Assembly (NCBI RefSeq): GCF_000276665.1
Contig: NW_004955404.1
Span: 34,578,845-34,642,844 of the forward strand
Length of the DNA: 64,000 nucleotides
Reading direction: 5' to 3'
Source of the DNA: Chinchilla lanigera
Lineage: Eukaryota > Chordata > Mammalia > Rodentia > Chinchillidae
Position numbers and translations under genes: made by a program. Below are positions 32,576-43,370 of the stretch, in pieces. The notes under the pieces are model-generated. The model was not told where the DNA came from and made no database searches. It saw only the letters and a program-made list of their open reading frames with translations. Position 1 is the first letter of the stretch; each line of letters opens with the position of its first letter.

Positions 32576-32895
32576 TTTTTTCCCATCCCTTTTCCTTTTA
32601 AGCTCCTTATACATTTCTATTCAAATTATTTATGTGACAGACAAAAACAATTATTTGAGATTTGCTTTTTTACAAGAAATCTTTTAAATGTGATTATGCA
32701 GTCCATTTACACTTAATGTCATTTTCAGTACCACCTTCCTATTTAATTTCTATATATCCTCCCTTTAGTTTTCTTCCTCTTGTCTATTATCTGTCTTCTT
32801 TTGAGTTAACATTTGTATTGTGGTTTATCTCCACTCTAAGCTTATTAGCTATTTTTCCTTGGTTTTCATTTCTATCTTTCTTTTTCTTTTCTTCT

Positions 32896-33068
32896 TCTTC
32901 TTTTTTTTTTTTTTTTTTTTTTGGTCTTTTTTGAGACAGGGTCTCACCATGCAGTTCAGGCCGGCCTTGAGCTCACTTTGCAGCCCAGGCCCATCTCGAA
33001 CTCACAATGATCCTCCTGCCTCAGCCTCCTGAGTGCTGGGATTACAGGCATGAGCCACCACACCCGGC
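32896..33068 (-). mobile_element. B1-type SINE with internal duplication
   Basis: T-tail, GAGACAGGGTCTCACCATG, paired GGCCGGCCTTGAGCTC and CCCATCTCGAACTC blocks, CTCAGCCTCCTGAGTGCTGG, CACACCCGGCT. Confidence 0.95.
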
Positions 33069-33601
33069 TCATGTTTTCTTTATTAACAAAGGTTTAAATC
33101 CTTGTTACTTACAATATGGATTTCTGCAATGAACTTTGAAATGATCACCTTGACCATCCAGTCTACATCTTCCCTCAAAGCATTGCTCAGATTACTGCTT
33201 AATTAATCTCTTCCTACCATTCTACTTTTAAAAAGTTGTTATGATGTCTCTTACCATAAAATTTTTATATATTATACAACATTTTACCTATTATGAACTG
33301 AGCCTTATTTAGATATTGTATCTTGTCATAAAAAATATTGCAATCTGAAATGAAATGTAGGTTTAAAATACATGAAACAATTACATAAAATTAAAAGATA
33401 GCTTATAAATTTATATTTATATTTATTTCTTCAAAAAAGCAACAATTTAGGTGCTAACCAAAAGCTGAATGTTTATGCAAACTATTTGAGCTTTTTTCAT
33501 GAATACATCCTGGTTCAAACATTGACAAGAGATTGATTCAACATCCTGATTCAAACATTTGGTCTCCTGTGGTTTCAAACACTTTCTGTGGCAAGTCATG
33601 T
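33069..33601. other. Unannotated AT-rich DNA
   Basis: No repeat or gene recognised. A short local repeat of CATCCTG[A/G]TTCAAACATT occurs at about 33508 and 33541. Confidence 0.4.
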
Positions 33602-33616
33602 TCTAGTAGTTTTAAT

Positions 33617-33721
33617 TTCTTTCTTTCTTTTTTTTTTTTTTTTTTTTGGTAGCAGGAATCGAACTCAGGACCTTGCACTTGCCAGGCAGGCACTTGTGTA
33701 ACTGAGCTACACCCCCTGCCC
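33617..33721 (-). mobile_element. ID-type SINE
   Basis: T-rich tail, GGTAGCAGGAATCGAACTC, CTTGCACTTGCCAGGCAGGC, GAGCTACACCCCCTGCC. Target duplication TAGTAGTTTTAA is shared by both flanks (about 33604 and 33725). Confidence 0.95.
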
Positions 33722-34150
33722 TTTAGTAGTTTTAAAATTTGGAACTGGGAAGATATAAGAAAAACAGAGGACAGTGTGTATGTATGCATGTACAAACAAC
33801 CACACAGTTTACTCTTTCAGAAGTATCTACTGAGGTTTCCAGGGTGAACTATAGAAAGAGTCAAAATGATCTTTTCTTTTGTCATCCCAAATGAGAGTGC
33901 AGTGTGATCTGCTTTGTTATTTCATGCTGTGGATGGTGCTCAGTGTTTGTGGTACTAGTGGCTACTGGATTAAATGTTAACTGAGCTCTTCCTGAACTAG
34001 TATCCTCTCTGTAGATAATTCTGGTTTCAAAAATAATCATAAAATCTAAAGCAGAATTCTAAACAGCACTTTTTGCTGGCAACAGCAACAGTAAAATTTT
34101 GTAGTGTATTTGTATACTCTGGGTATTAATTTATGTGCGTTGTGCATGGA

Positions 34151-34190
<40 letters not shown>

Positions 34191-34609
34191 AGAATCAATC
34201 ACTAGCTCTCATGCAGAGAGGAATGCTGCCAAATAAGTATGCATATAAATTCCTATTTATTGAAAATGTAACTATTATAGCAACATAAAAAATCAATGTT
34301 TGTCCAATTATTTTCTGCAGTCAGCATCATGCATTGCAGCGTAGTTTCTCATTAGATTAAATCAAAATGTTCTTAAATACCATTTTACCAGCTGTTACTG
34401 GATAAAGGGTGAACAGAACAGTTCGTAGTAGCAAATATGTAGCTCTCTGGCACATGTCCTTGCCAACATTGCTACAGCTGTGTATATTGTTTATAAAAAA
34501 CAAATGCCCTCCGTGGTTTTGCTTAAATTTTATTGAAATACTTTCCTCCAAAATAATTTCATGTTTCTTAGGGAGAAAAATGTCTAAGCCTATAAAATAA
34601 GCCAAATTC
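33722..34609. other. Unannotated DNA with (TG)n at 34155-34183
   Basis: Contains a TG dinucleotide run of about 14 units. Otherwise no repeat or gene is recognised. Confidence 0.45.
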
Positions 34610-34660
34610 AACTACTGGAAATGTAGAATATTTTCTAAAAGTTATGCATAAAAGGCTACT
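34610..34660. repeat. Inverted repeat, left arm (51 bp)
   Basis: Reverse complement of 34960-35010 with two mismatches near 34641-34644. Starts AACTACTGGAAATGTAG and ends AAAAGGCTACT. Confidence 0.93.
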
Positions 34661-34959
34661 TTTCTTTTACATTTTCCATTTCTCCCCTCACTAGTATCAT
34701 GCACTACTTTAAATCTCTACCATATTTCTGATAGGTTTTTTCTAATATTGTAGTCTGGGGATGTTTTTATTGAATGTTTTTTATTTGATTTTTTTTTCCT
34801 CCTAACTCTAATCTAATTTTTCAACCTCTTTGTAAACTATTTTTGATTGGATGCTGTATATTGAAATATTTCATGTTTTGATTTACAGTAACAGGTAAGA
34901 ATTAGATCACAAACAGTTAGATGCATCAAAAGAGTGAAATAGATTTCCCAAGTTCTCCC

Positions 34960-35010
34960 AGTAGCCTTTTATGCACACCTTTTAGAAAATATTCTACATT
35001 TCCAGTAGTT
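34960..35010. repeat. Inverted repeat, right arm (51 bp)
   Basis: Pairs with 34610-34660 across a 299-bp spacer. I find no convincing flanking target duplication, so a MITE is possible but not shown. Confidence 0.93.
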
Positions 35011-36530
35011 TAAGATGGAATATATTCAAATAGTTAATAGTCAGAACTTCTTACCCATTGTCCAAGTATGACATCGCAAAGACATACTACCCTAAATTTT
35101 GTCTTATTTCAAAATTTTAAATATTTTTATTAGCCTAAGCCAGATTAATCTCCTACAGATAAGAAACTGAGAGATTTAAATGCTTAACAATCTTGACCAA
35201 GATCGTACAACTTCTTAGTAAACAAGACCTCCAAGTCCCTTAAAGTCAAAGAATACTATTTATGTTAAGCAAATGGAGTTTCATTACCGGAACTAGAGTA
35301 CAGACTGGAACATCTGTCTTTTCTTCCAACTCACTTTGACCACATCTTGTGGAACAGGAAAGTTTTTTTTTTTTTTAAGAGAATAAAAAGTAATAAAAAA
35401 AAAACATTAGAAATTGTCTCCCTAGTATAAGAAAGTTTTTATAAATCATGAAGTACAAGGAAAATATGAAGTGTAACATTCAAAATTATAACAAAAATGA
35501 AATTTTATTATTGGCTTTTATGAAGGCATTACAGACAGCCTTTGGATTTCAGGCAACTAATAAATCTTTATAAGTATATTGTTACATATATATTATATGA
35601 TCAAAAAATAAGTACTTCTCCATTTTACTATCAATCCCCTCTTCTCTTATTACTTTTCTTATTGTCTTTCTTTAGTTCCTTCCTGAGCAAGGGTGAACAT
35701 ATACATAAAAATATATAGATATATAATTATTATTATATTAAGAAGTATAAGAAAGTGCTTCGCCAAACGGAAAATTTATACTGCTCTATCCTGCATTCCG
35801 TGTTTTCAGATTAATTCTTAGAATGTTTTTCAACAGTTCAAGACCAGTGCTTTGTTTCACCATGAATTTCTCTGCACACCTAAATCTTGATTTAAACCAT
35901 CTTGGGCAACCCACTGGAGACCCTTGGGGACCCCTCTTGTTTCTCAGGAGCTATTCCTATTCCCCATTCCTTTTCTTCAATGATCTACTCTTAAAAACAT
36001 TCTGATTGTATATTAAAGAATTTTAAAGGAATCAGAAGCAAGGGAAATCTGACATTGTTATCTTCTTGGAATAAATGATAACACTATTTTCTTTGGCAAG
36101 AAGCAAATGTTTTATAGGTCTTCTTACCTGGAGTAAAAGTTACAAAGGAGTGACTTGAAAACAAATCTTAGTTCATTGTTTTACTTTGTTTGGTGCCCTC
36201 ACAAATGAGGAGTCCATATAGAATAATCAAAATTTTAGGCCACTGTCGCTGTACTTCATTATTCAGTTGGAACTGAGTACTGGCTGCTCCCGGAACGAGC
36301 ATGGATCCCCCCAATACCAGATTTGCTGCCATCTCTTAATGTCTTCATCAGTCCACTTTGTGTATTTACTTACTGCCAGGCTCTATCAGCAGTCACAATA
36401 GAAATATAAACACTGAGAATTGCTAAAACATTACTTCAAGAGCCAGAGCAATAATACAAAAGAACAGATTCTATACCTCCATTGCAAAGACCATGTTTCA
36501 TTGCATCCATAGGTGCATTACTATTTTCTT
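35011..36530. other. Unannotated AT-rich DNA
   Basis: No repeat or gene recognised apart from short A or T runs (35367-35378, 35396-35403) and an ATATA tract near 35590-35735. Confidence 0.4.
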
Positions 36531-37030
36531 TTTTTAATTATACACTTTTAGTACATGTTTGCAGTACACAATAGTTACATTTGTCATGGAAAATGCGTGC
36601 ATGTACATAATACATCTTAATTATTTCTGTCTCTTTCCCCTGTCACCCCCCTTTCTCTCTCCAACTTTGGATCCCCTTTCCATTTGAAAAAAACTCTATT
36701 TCCATTTTTTTTGTTCTTTAATCTTTTTTCCTTTCCTCTCCTCTCTCTTCCATCTCTTCTTCCTATTCTCATTTGAAAAAATTCTCCCTACTTCTTATTA
36801 TCTATCTTTTATTTTGCTCTTTGATTATATTTTGGGTTTCTCATATCAGAGGAATCATGAGATATTTAAACTTATGTGTCTGATTTATTTCATGTAACAT
36901 TATTAGTCTTGAACTGTATCATCAACCTACAAACTATTCAAGTTTATCATTATTTATGTCAGAGAATTACTCCATTGTACATAAATAGCACATTTTCTTT
37001 ATCCAGTCATCTCTTGATGGACATAGAAGA
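36531..37030 (-). mobile_element. L1 3' end, non-inverted part of a second 5'-inverted L1
   Basis: Antisense L1 3' UTR (pyrimidine-rich 36620-36800), TTTCTCATATCAGAGGAATCATGAGATATTTAAAC, TTTATTTCATGTAACATTATTAG, ACTCCATTGTACATAAATAGC and CTTTATCCAGTCATCTCTTGATGGACAT. Orientation flips near 37030. Confidence 0.88.
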
Positions 37031-37382
37031 TGTACGAGTGGTTAATAAATACATGAAAAAATGTTCAGTATCACTAATCATCAGAGAAATGCAAATCAAA
37101 ACGAGATCCATTGTTACACGAGAAAGAATGACTATCACCAAAAAATCAAATAATAAGGAAAACTGCTGAGCATGCAGAGAAAAAGAACCCCTCTACACTG
37201 TTGGTAGGAATGTAAACTCATACACTATAGACATCAGTATGGAGATTCCTCAAAAAACTAAGAATAGAAATTGAACTTGACCCAGCTACTCCCCTTCCAG
37301 GAATCTTCATGAAAGAGTTAAAGACATTGTTTTGCAATAATACATGCGTACTCATGTTTACAGCAGCACAGTTTATATTGCT
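37026..37382 (+). mobile_element. L1 ORF2 region, inverted part of the second L1
   Basis: Plus-strand ORF2: reads DVRVVNKYMKKCSVSLIIRE and MQIK, then AAAGAACCCCTCTACACTGTTGG, GAGATTCCTCAAAAAACTAAG and ACCCAGCTACTCCCC, ending TTACAGCAGCACAG. It begins at almost the same L1 position as the copy at 20743. Confidence 0.88.
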
Positions 37383-37384
37383 TT

Positions 37385-37458
37385 CTTTTGACCGTGCTTT
37401 AGGTTGAATCCAGAACCCTGGGCATACTAGGTAAACATTCCATCCCTGAACTGTATCT
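37385..37458 (-). mobile_element. Old ID-like SINE remnant
   Basis: TTAGGTTGAATCCAGAACCCTGGGC..ACTAGGTAAACATTCCATCC..GAACTGTATCTCCAG follows antisense ID in order but is heavily mutated. Confidence 0.5.
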
Positions 37459-37659
37459 CCAGTTAAGTATATTACACATTTTAAATATTTTACTCAATGA
37501 TCACTTTATTGCTCTGGTGAAAATATTTCAGTGGCTCTGAAATAGCTCCTTAGCGTTCTCTCTACCTCTCTTGTGTAATCCCTTGCCATGGACATGTATC
37601 ATCTTTCACATGTTACTTAAAAACTGCTATTTAAAAACTACAATGAATGATATTTGGTT

Positions 37660-37965
37660 TTATAAGGTGTGCAACAGCTGGGTCTTTGCTCACTCTGTTT
37701 CTTCTACCTAATGAAACCCCTCCCTCTGCCTCAGCCAACCTGGCCACTTATATCTTATCCAAATATTGCTTCCTGCGAGAAGCTTTGTCTGATCAATCAA
37801 ATCTAATGTGGGAGGTCATTCCATGTGCAGTGACAGTGCACTGTGTGTTGGCAATTGCTTCTTTATGCCCTGCTTTGACTGTAAAATATGGAAAGTTGGT
37901 GCACCTGTATTATTTGTTATCATATTTCTGGCATCTTGAATTTCCTGAGAAAAAATAAAAGGTAT
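37660..37965 (+). repeat. L2 LINE 3' fragment
   Basis: GGTCTTTGCTCACTCTGTTTC, ACCTGGCC..CTTATCCAAATATTGCTTCCTGCGAGAAGC and GTGCACCTGTATTATTTG match the L2 3' end order (transport block, leucine-rich CCTTCC-type block). Confidence 0.6.
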
Positions 37966-38440
37966 TTAAAAAATAAATAAATAAAATAAAAGGTATTTGA
38001 GAATTTAGCTAATGAAAGAATGGATCAATTGTCTGGGTATGGAGTGGGCGACGGTCAGTGTTCTCACAACTTTGCAGTGAGGGGAAACCAGGGAAATACA
38101 TTTTTCTATTCATCTTATGGTCATTTGGACTCCTGTCTATTGTTAGCCTGGTTGCCTTTTCCACTTTTCCTTTCTGTACTGGTTTCAGTCAGAGTTTGGG
38201 CTTGATCAGCTTCCTTTCAAGCTTGGTTTCCTGCCAGCAACCTACACAAGACAACTTGGACAGGATACATGCATCCTTTCAGTCATCAGCTTCCTCCCTC
38301 ATCTTCTCTGAAATTCTTTTGCTCACCTCAATTTTCTTTCCAACTCTCCTCCCAATCAATGTTTCTTTTTTAAAACAGTATTTGCTGGTTGATTTTCCAG
38401 AGGCATATCTGTTTTATCATTAGAAAATTTAAATTTAAGA
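37966..38440. other. Unannotated DNA
   Basis: The 121-codon frame at 38058-38423 is hydrophobic and pyrimidine-driven, with no family match. I treat it as chance. Confidence 0.35.
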
Positions 38441-38444
38441 AAAC

Positions 38445-38935
38445 ATGTTATGTACACAATAGAGCATTATTTGCTAATGAAAAGAATAAAATTCTGTCAT
38501 TTTCAGCAAGATGACTATGTAAGGTGAAATAAACCAACTATATAAAGATAATTAGTGCCTTGTCTCACTCATATATGGAATATAAAATCTTGATCATATA
38601 GAAAATGGCAAATAAAATGGTGGTTATCAGAAATGGAGAAAGTCAGGAGGAAGGAAGTTGATTAATGAGTAGTAAGGCATAGTTAGTTGGGAATAAGAAA
38701 TTCTGGTGTAATAGGGTGACTACAGTGATAATCTACTTTGTATTTCAAAAACTTGGAAAAATTATTTTGAGTGTTTTTATAATAAAGGATTAATTGAAGG
38801 AGGTAGATATATTTAAGCTGATGTGAAAATTATACCATAAATGTATGTATTGAAATATTCATGGTACCCCATAAATATGTACAACTTTTATACTTATTAG
38901 TATCAGTTAAAATAGATTTAATTTGAAATTGAAAA
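38445..38935 (+). mobile_element. Old L1 (L1M-type) 3' end
   Basis: AACATGTTATGTACACAATAGAGC, AATTCTGTCATTTTCAGCAAGATG, CTCACTCATATATGGAATATAAAATC, GTGGTTATCAGAAATGGAG and the final AAATATTCATGGTACCCCATAAATATG belong to the L1M 3' end. Confidence 0.85.
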
Positions 38936-39245
38936 ACCATAGTGAGATACCACTTCACATATATTAGGGGGGCTATTTACAAAAAATAAAAACCAGAAAA
39001 ACCAAGTATTATTGAGGACATGGAGAAATTAGAACCCTTGTTTATTACTGCTAGGAATTCAAAATAGTGTAACTGGTATGGACAATAGTATAGCAGTTTC
39101 TCAAGAAAATGAAGCATAGAATCAAAAGAGTTGAAACTTGTACACTTTCATTTATAACACTAAAATTAACAGCAGCCAAAGGTATGAGTCTAACTGTATC
39201 TGAAAAATAAATGGATTAACAAAATGTGTTATGTAATACATGAGG
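38936..39245 (+). mobile_element. Old L1 ORF2 fragment
   Basis: GTGAGATACCACTTCACATATATTAGG..GAGGACATGGAGAAATTAGAACCC..GCAGTTTCTCAAGAAAATG. In L1 coordinates it belongs upstream of 38445, so it is a separate insertion or a rearrangement. Confidence 0.75.
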
Positions 39246-40204
39246 ATCAGTGAAACAGGTTAGAAGATGCAGAAACAAATCCAAACACACTCAGTCACCT
39301 TATGTTTGACAGAGGGGCCAAACACTTACTGGAAGAAAGATAGACCCTTTAATAAGTGGTCCTGGAAAAACTGGCTTTCCACATGCCAAAGACTAAAACT
39401 TTAGCCATGTCTATCACCATACATTAAACTAAAATTGAAATGGATCAAAGATCTAAATATTAAAATAGAAACACTAAATCTGCTGGAACATAAAATAGGT
39501 TGAATTCTTGAAAACAAAGGTGCAGGCAAAGCCTTCATGAACAAAATCCAGACTGCCTCGGAAGTACTACAAAGAATCAAAAGTTGGGATCTCATCTTAT
39601 TAAAAAGACTATGCAGGCAAAAGAAATCAGCAGCAGAGCAAAAAGACAACCAACAGAATGGGAAAAATTTTAGCCAGTTTTTCCTCAAAGGACTAATATC
39701 GAGAACATATAAAGAATTCAAAAAAACCAGGCCTCCCCAAATTTAAAGATCCAATCCAAAAATGGGCTTCTGAGATGAACATCCAATTCTGAGATGAAGA
39801 AGTAGAAAGAGTAAATAGGTATATGAGAAAATGTTCAACTTCACTGACCATTCAAGAGATACAAATTAAAACTACACAGATTTTGTCATAGAAAGAATGG
39901 CTATTATCAAATAATCAACAAATAATAAATGCTAGGAGGGATGTGGGGAAAAAGGAACCTCTTTCTCTGCTGTTGGTGGGAATTTAGACTGATACAACTA
40001 CTATGGAAATCAGTGTGGAGAAAACTAGGATTAGAGGTCCTTTTTCCTCCAGTTATTCCCCTTCTTGGTGTATCATCCCAAAAGAAAAGCATCATATCAC
40101 AGTGATACATGTGCACACATGTTTATAGTAGCACAGTCTGTATAGATGAAACTTGCAAACAACCCAAATGCCCATCAACTAAGAAATGGATGAAAAAAGA
40201 CGTG

Positions 40205-40324
40205 GGTATTTTTGTTTCTTTTTTGTTTTGTTTTGTTTTGTTTTTTTTCCGGTACCAGGAACCGAACTCATGACCTTGCACTTGCCAGGCAGGCACTTTG
40301 CCGCTGAGCTAAATCCCCAGCCCC
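40205..40324 (-). mobile_element. ID-type SINE inside L1
   Basis: (TTTTG)n and T tail, CCGGTACCAGGAACCGAACTC, CTTGCACTTGCCAGGCAGGC, GCTGAGCTAAATCCCCAGCCCC. Target duplication is around the ATTTTTGTTT / ATTTTGTTTG flanks. Confidence 0.95.
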
Positions 40325-40638
40325 ATTTTGTTTGTTTTTACATGCTCTTTTTTTTCAAATACTACTCCTCCATAAAGAAGGACAAACTTGAGACATTTAT
40401 GGCTAAATGGATAGACCTTGAGACCATATTCTTAAGTGAAATAAATCAGACAAATGTATACATATTACATTCTCTCCCTGGTGTGAGAAACTGAAAGTGT
40501 AAATAAGAACCAAAATGTATAATAGATATTGTGAAATAGGAAGAAATTGTTCAAAAGGACAGGTGAGCTAGAGAGGGGAGCGGGGAGAAAGAAGGAAAAA
40601 GGAAAAAAGGATAAAATGGAAACAGTTTTGTAAATAAG

Positions 40639-40676
40639 GAGGGGAAAAGGGAGGGAAGGGAGGGGAGGGCAATGGG
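40639..40676 (+). repeat. G-rich polypurine tract in the L1 3' UTR
   Basis: Seven runs of three or four guanines with short A or GA spacers, on the L1 sense strand. Mammalian L1 3' UTRs are known for such tracts and for G-quadruplex potential. Confidence 0.85.
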
Positions 40677-40867
40677 AATAAAAGAGGAATTGAGATGTAT
40701 CATGTACAAGTGACGAATGTGATCCCTACATGTATCTAAATGGTACCAGTAAAGCTCCAGGTATGTGGGGTATGCATTTTGCTTACCCAACATATGTCAA
40801 GCACTACTGTGTCTCCCCTTCAAATAATTTCAGATATTAGAAATCAAGAATTCAGAACATATATTGA

Positions 40868-40963
40868 TTTGTTTGTTTGGTTGGTTTTGGTACTTGGAGT
40901 TGAACTTAGGACCTTGCGCTTGCCAGGCAGGTGCTTGTGCCACTGAGGTATGTCTCTGGCCCC
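40868..40963 (-). mobile_element. ID-type SINE
   Basis: (TTTG/TTGG)n tail, GGTACTTGGAGTTGAACTTAGG, CTTGCGCTTGCCAGGCAGG, TATGTCTCTGGCCCC. Target duplication CAGAACATATATTGA/CAGAACATATACTGA. Confidence 0.95.
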
Positions 40964-41960
40964 AGAACATATACTGAATATTAGCACTGATTCTTATTTT
41001 GAGACATAACCCTAAATAGGCTTGAACACGTCCTCCTTTATGTTGACCTTTTCCAAGTCATCCCCAAAGGTGTTTGAAGATATTTTTATGCATATATTTC
41101 CATATTTTATTTACTCACTTAAGAAAACAATTAGAACATTAAAACCCAGAAGATGTCCTCTTGCAGTGGAGAATAGGTAAGGGTTCTATTTTTAGGATGA
41201 CAAATGGACACGGAAAATGAAAAAAGGCAGAATGAATATTTTGAGAACTTGTCACATACAAAATACAGCAGCACCACAGTGATGAAGAGATGAACCCACT
41301 ACATGTGGAAGAAACAGTCGCTTATCCTCAGATGCTCTTGTTTTTATTTGTATGCTGCAATTCTTCATAAATCTACAAACAGCAAGTACCCTAGCCGGGA
41401 AAGGAGAGAGGAGGAAGACACGACAAACTCCAGAGCAAATGTGTAAATTTAATTCACCACTGAAAGTATGAGACGTGTATAGAAGGCTAAAAATTATATT
41501 TGGTTTCTTTTAAGATAACCAGAATTCTCTGCCTTCTATTGAAATAAGTTCAAAAGGAGAGACGTTCTATATTTGAAAGCATTTTAAAGTTAAAATTCAA
41601 TTGAAATACAAAATTAGCTTTCTTCTCCAGGAAACCCAAGTTCATCTATTCTTTAAAGATTTCTTTTAAAAGGAGAAACCTGATGAAAAATCTCTCAAAC
41701 ATTTGGATTGCTGCTATAAAAATGTGTATTTTCTTTAGCTTCCTTAGCCCCCTTGTTGTCCTCAGTGGAAGTCTTATTTTTCTTTGGATAAGTCTCTGTG
41801 CTTTGTGACACTATCAAGCCTCTTGAGGCATCTGTCAATAACTCACAGCTCTCCTTGTTCTCCCACAAATAAACTCACAAGCTATTGCCATGGCTGAGTT
41901 TATCAAGAACCCACTTCTTCTCATGCTCCCTCACTGGATCCATTTGAAAATATTCTTATT
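40964..41960. other. Unannotated DNA
   Basis: No repeat or gene recognised. Confidence 0.4.
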
Positions 41961-41974
41961 TTCTGTACACAAGC

Positions 41975-42130
41975 GCTTAAACTCATCAAACATTGGCCTC
42001 TTCACCTGTGAAATGGGGCAATACAAGGTGATACACAAATTGATTAGTATTAGCAATAGCTTCCATTTATGGAGTGCATTTTACACCAAGCACTATGCTT
42101 GCTCTTTCACATTTGAAGAAGTAACACAGC
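41975..42130 (+). repeat. Probable MIR/MIR3 fragment
   Basis: CTCTTCACCTGTGAAATGGGGC followed by ATTTATGGAGTGCATTTTACACCAAGCACTATGC matches the control/lower part of MIR-type repeats (CATCTGTAAAATGGGG; TTTATTGAGTGC..). Confidence 0.5.
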
Positions 42131-42235
42131 CCAGTGTTAAAGACCAGGTTGTGGATTATATTGGTGCTCAGAAAATGATACTCCAAACTGGAGGTCCCAG
42201 AGCTCTTATATTCTGAATTCTCCACTCTGACAGTT

Positions 42236-42546
42236 GTGTTAAATTGTCAACTTGATTGGCTCGGAGGCTGTGATAGTCTGAGAGAGTCATGGAAGGGTGG
42301 ACTTGGGTACCACATCTGTTCTCTGGCTGCTTCTCTGACACCATTCTCCCGCTCTGCTTCCCAGATTCTACGAACTAAGCAGCTTTATTCTTTTACAGGG
42401 TTCTCCTTCTACTGTGATACTTCTGCTTTGGAGCCAGTTAAGCATGGACTGACAGCGCTGAAACTGTCAGCCAGAAATAAACCTCTCCTCCTTCAAAACG
42501 CAGGGCTCAGGTAGTTTGTCCCAACAAACTGAGAAATACTTCTACC
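42236..42546 (+). mobile_element. ERVL-like LTR
   Basis: TGTGTTAAATTGTCAACTTGATTGGC at the start and AGCCAGAAATAAACCTCTCCTCC, TTTGTCCCAACAAACTGAG at the end. The opening TCAACTTG block and the AATAAACC signal fit the ERVL/MT2-like LTR group. A 92-codon frame inside is incidental. Confidence 0.6.
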
Positions 42547-43110
42547 AAAGTAAGCCACAGAGACTAGAATTCCTCTTTCTTAAGGTGGGTCATAGAAACC
42601 AGAACATTTTTGAGCAAAGCTATTCATAAAACTAAAAATATTACTCTAATTTGCCCCACTTTTCTCTGTAAGAGTTGGCCATAAAGAAATTCTCTAATCT
42701 ATTTTGTTTGACTGTAGGTCATCAGATTCCTATTCCAGAAAGGGTCCTTCCCTATACCCAAAAGGAAAGACTTGCACAGAGGACCAGAAGAATCTGAACA
42801 GGATGCCTTGTCCACCACAGGATGACATGTCCTAGGTCATGTCCAGCGCAGTCCACTATGCTTAGTTTGTGCTTATCTCCTTCAATTACATTTCTACATC
42901 AGTGTCCATGTTTTATCAAAGTTAGGAAAAACAAAATTAATAGTTCACCCTGGATCTTCAACCTGAAGAAGCCTATGTTGCATAAATCTAGGGTCAAATA
43001 AAAGAATTATGCTGCTCTCTTGTTAACTTCTCTTCTGTTTTAGAGGTGTCAGCTATGATGAAAAATGGTGGGCAGGAAAAGAAACATCCCCTTATAGTTC
43101 AAACTGCGTG
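42547..43110. other. Unannotated DNA
   Basis: No repeat or gene recognised. Confidence 0.4.
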
Positions 43111-43370
43111 AAATCTTGACCAATTAGTCTTTGCCAATTATTAGCACAAGATGGTGGGAAAATTACTTCATCTCCCCATATCTCAGTTTCCTCATCTGTG
43201 GATAATAGTTACCTGCTTTACTGGCCTGTTACAAGGATAAAATGAGTTCTTAACAAATCTTGTTTTTAAATAAAAATATCTCTATATGGGTTAAATACTC
43301 CCCAATTTCAGTACTTATAAAATGCTTGAATATCATAAACACTTAATAAACTGCAGATACTATGATTTTT
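43111..43370 (+). repeat. MIR SINE
   Basis: GAAAATTACTTCATCTCCCCATATCTCAGTTTCCTCATCTGTGGATAATAG, then GTTACAAGGATAAAATGAGTTC and the 3' end CATAAACACTTAATAAACTGC: full block order of MIR with a short AT-rich insertion in the middle. Confidence 0.85.

Larger units (their letters stand above)
39246..40790 (+). mobile_element. L1 LINE 3' half including 3' UTR
   Basis: Collinear sense L1: ORF2 C-terminal motifs (39537 onward reads RIKSWDLILLKRLC, GLISRTYKEF), then the AAATGGATGAAAAAAG region, TTAAGTGAAATAAATCAGAC, a 3' UTR polypurine tract at 40560-40690, and an ending near ATGGTACCAGTAAAGC. An ID SINE interrupts it at 40205-40324. Frameshifts and stops show it is dead. Confidence 0.93.

Noticed and set aside
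36876..37169. 97-codon frame as a gene
   Set aside because: It crosses the L1 inversion junction; the second half is L1 ORF2.
38058..38423. 121-codon hydrophobic frame with possible membrane segments
   Set aside because: Hydrophobicity follows from pyrimidine-rich DNA; no family resemblance.
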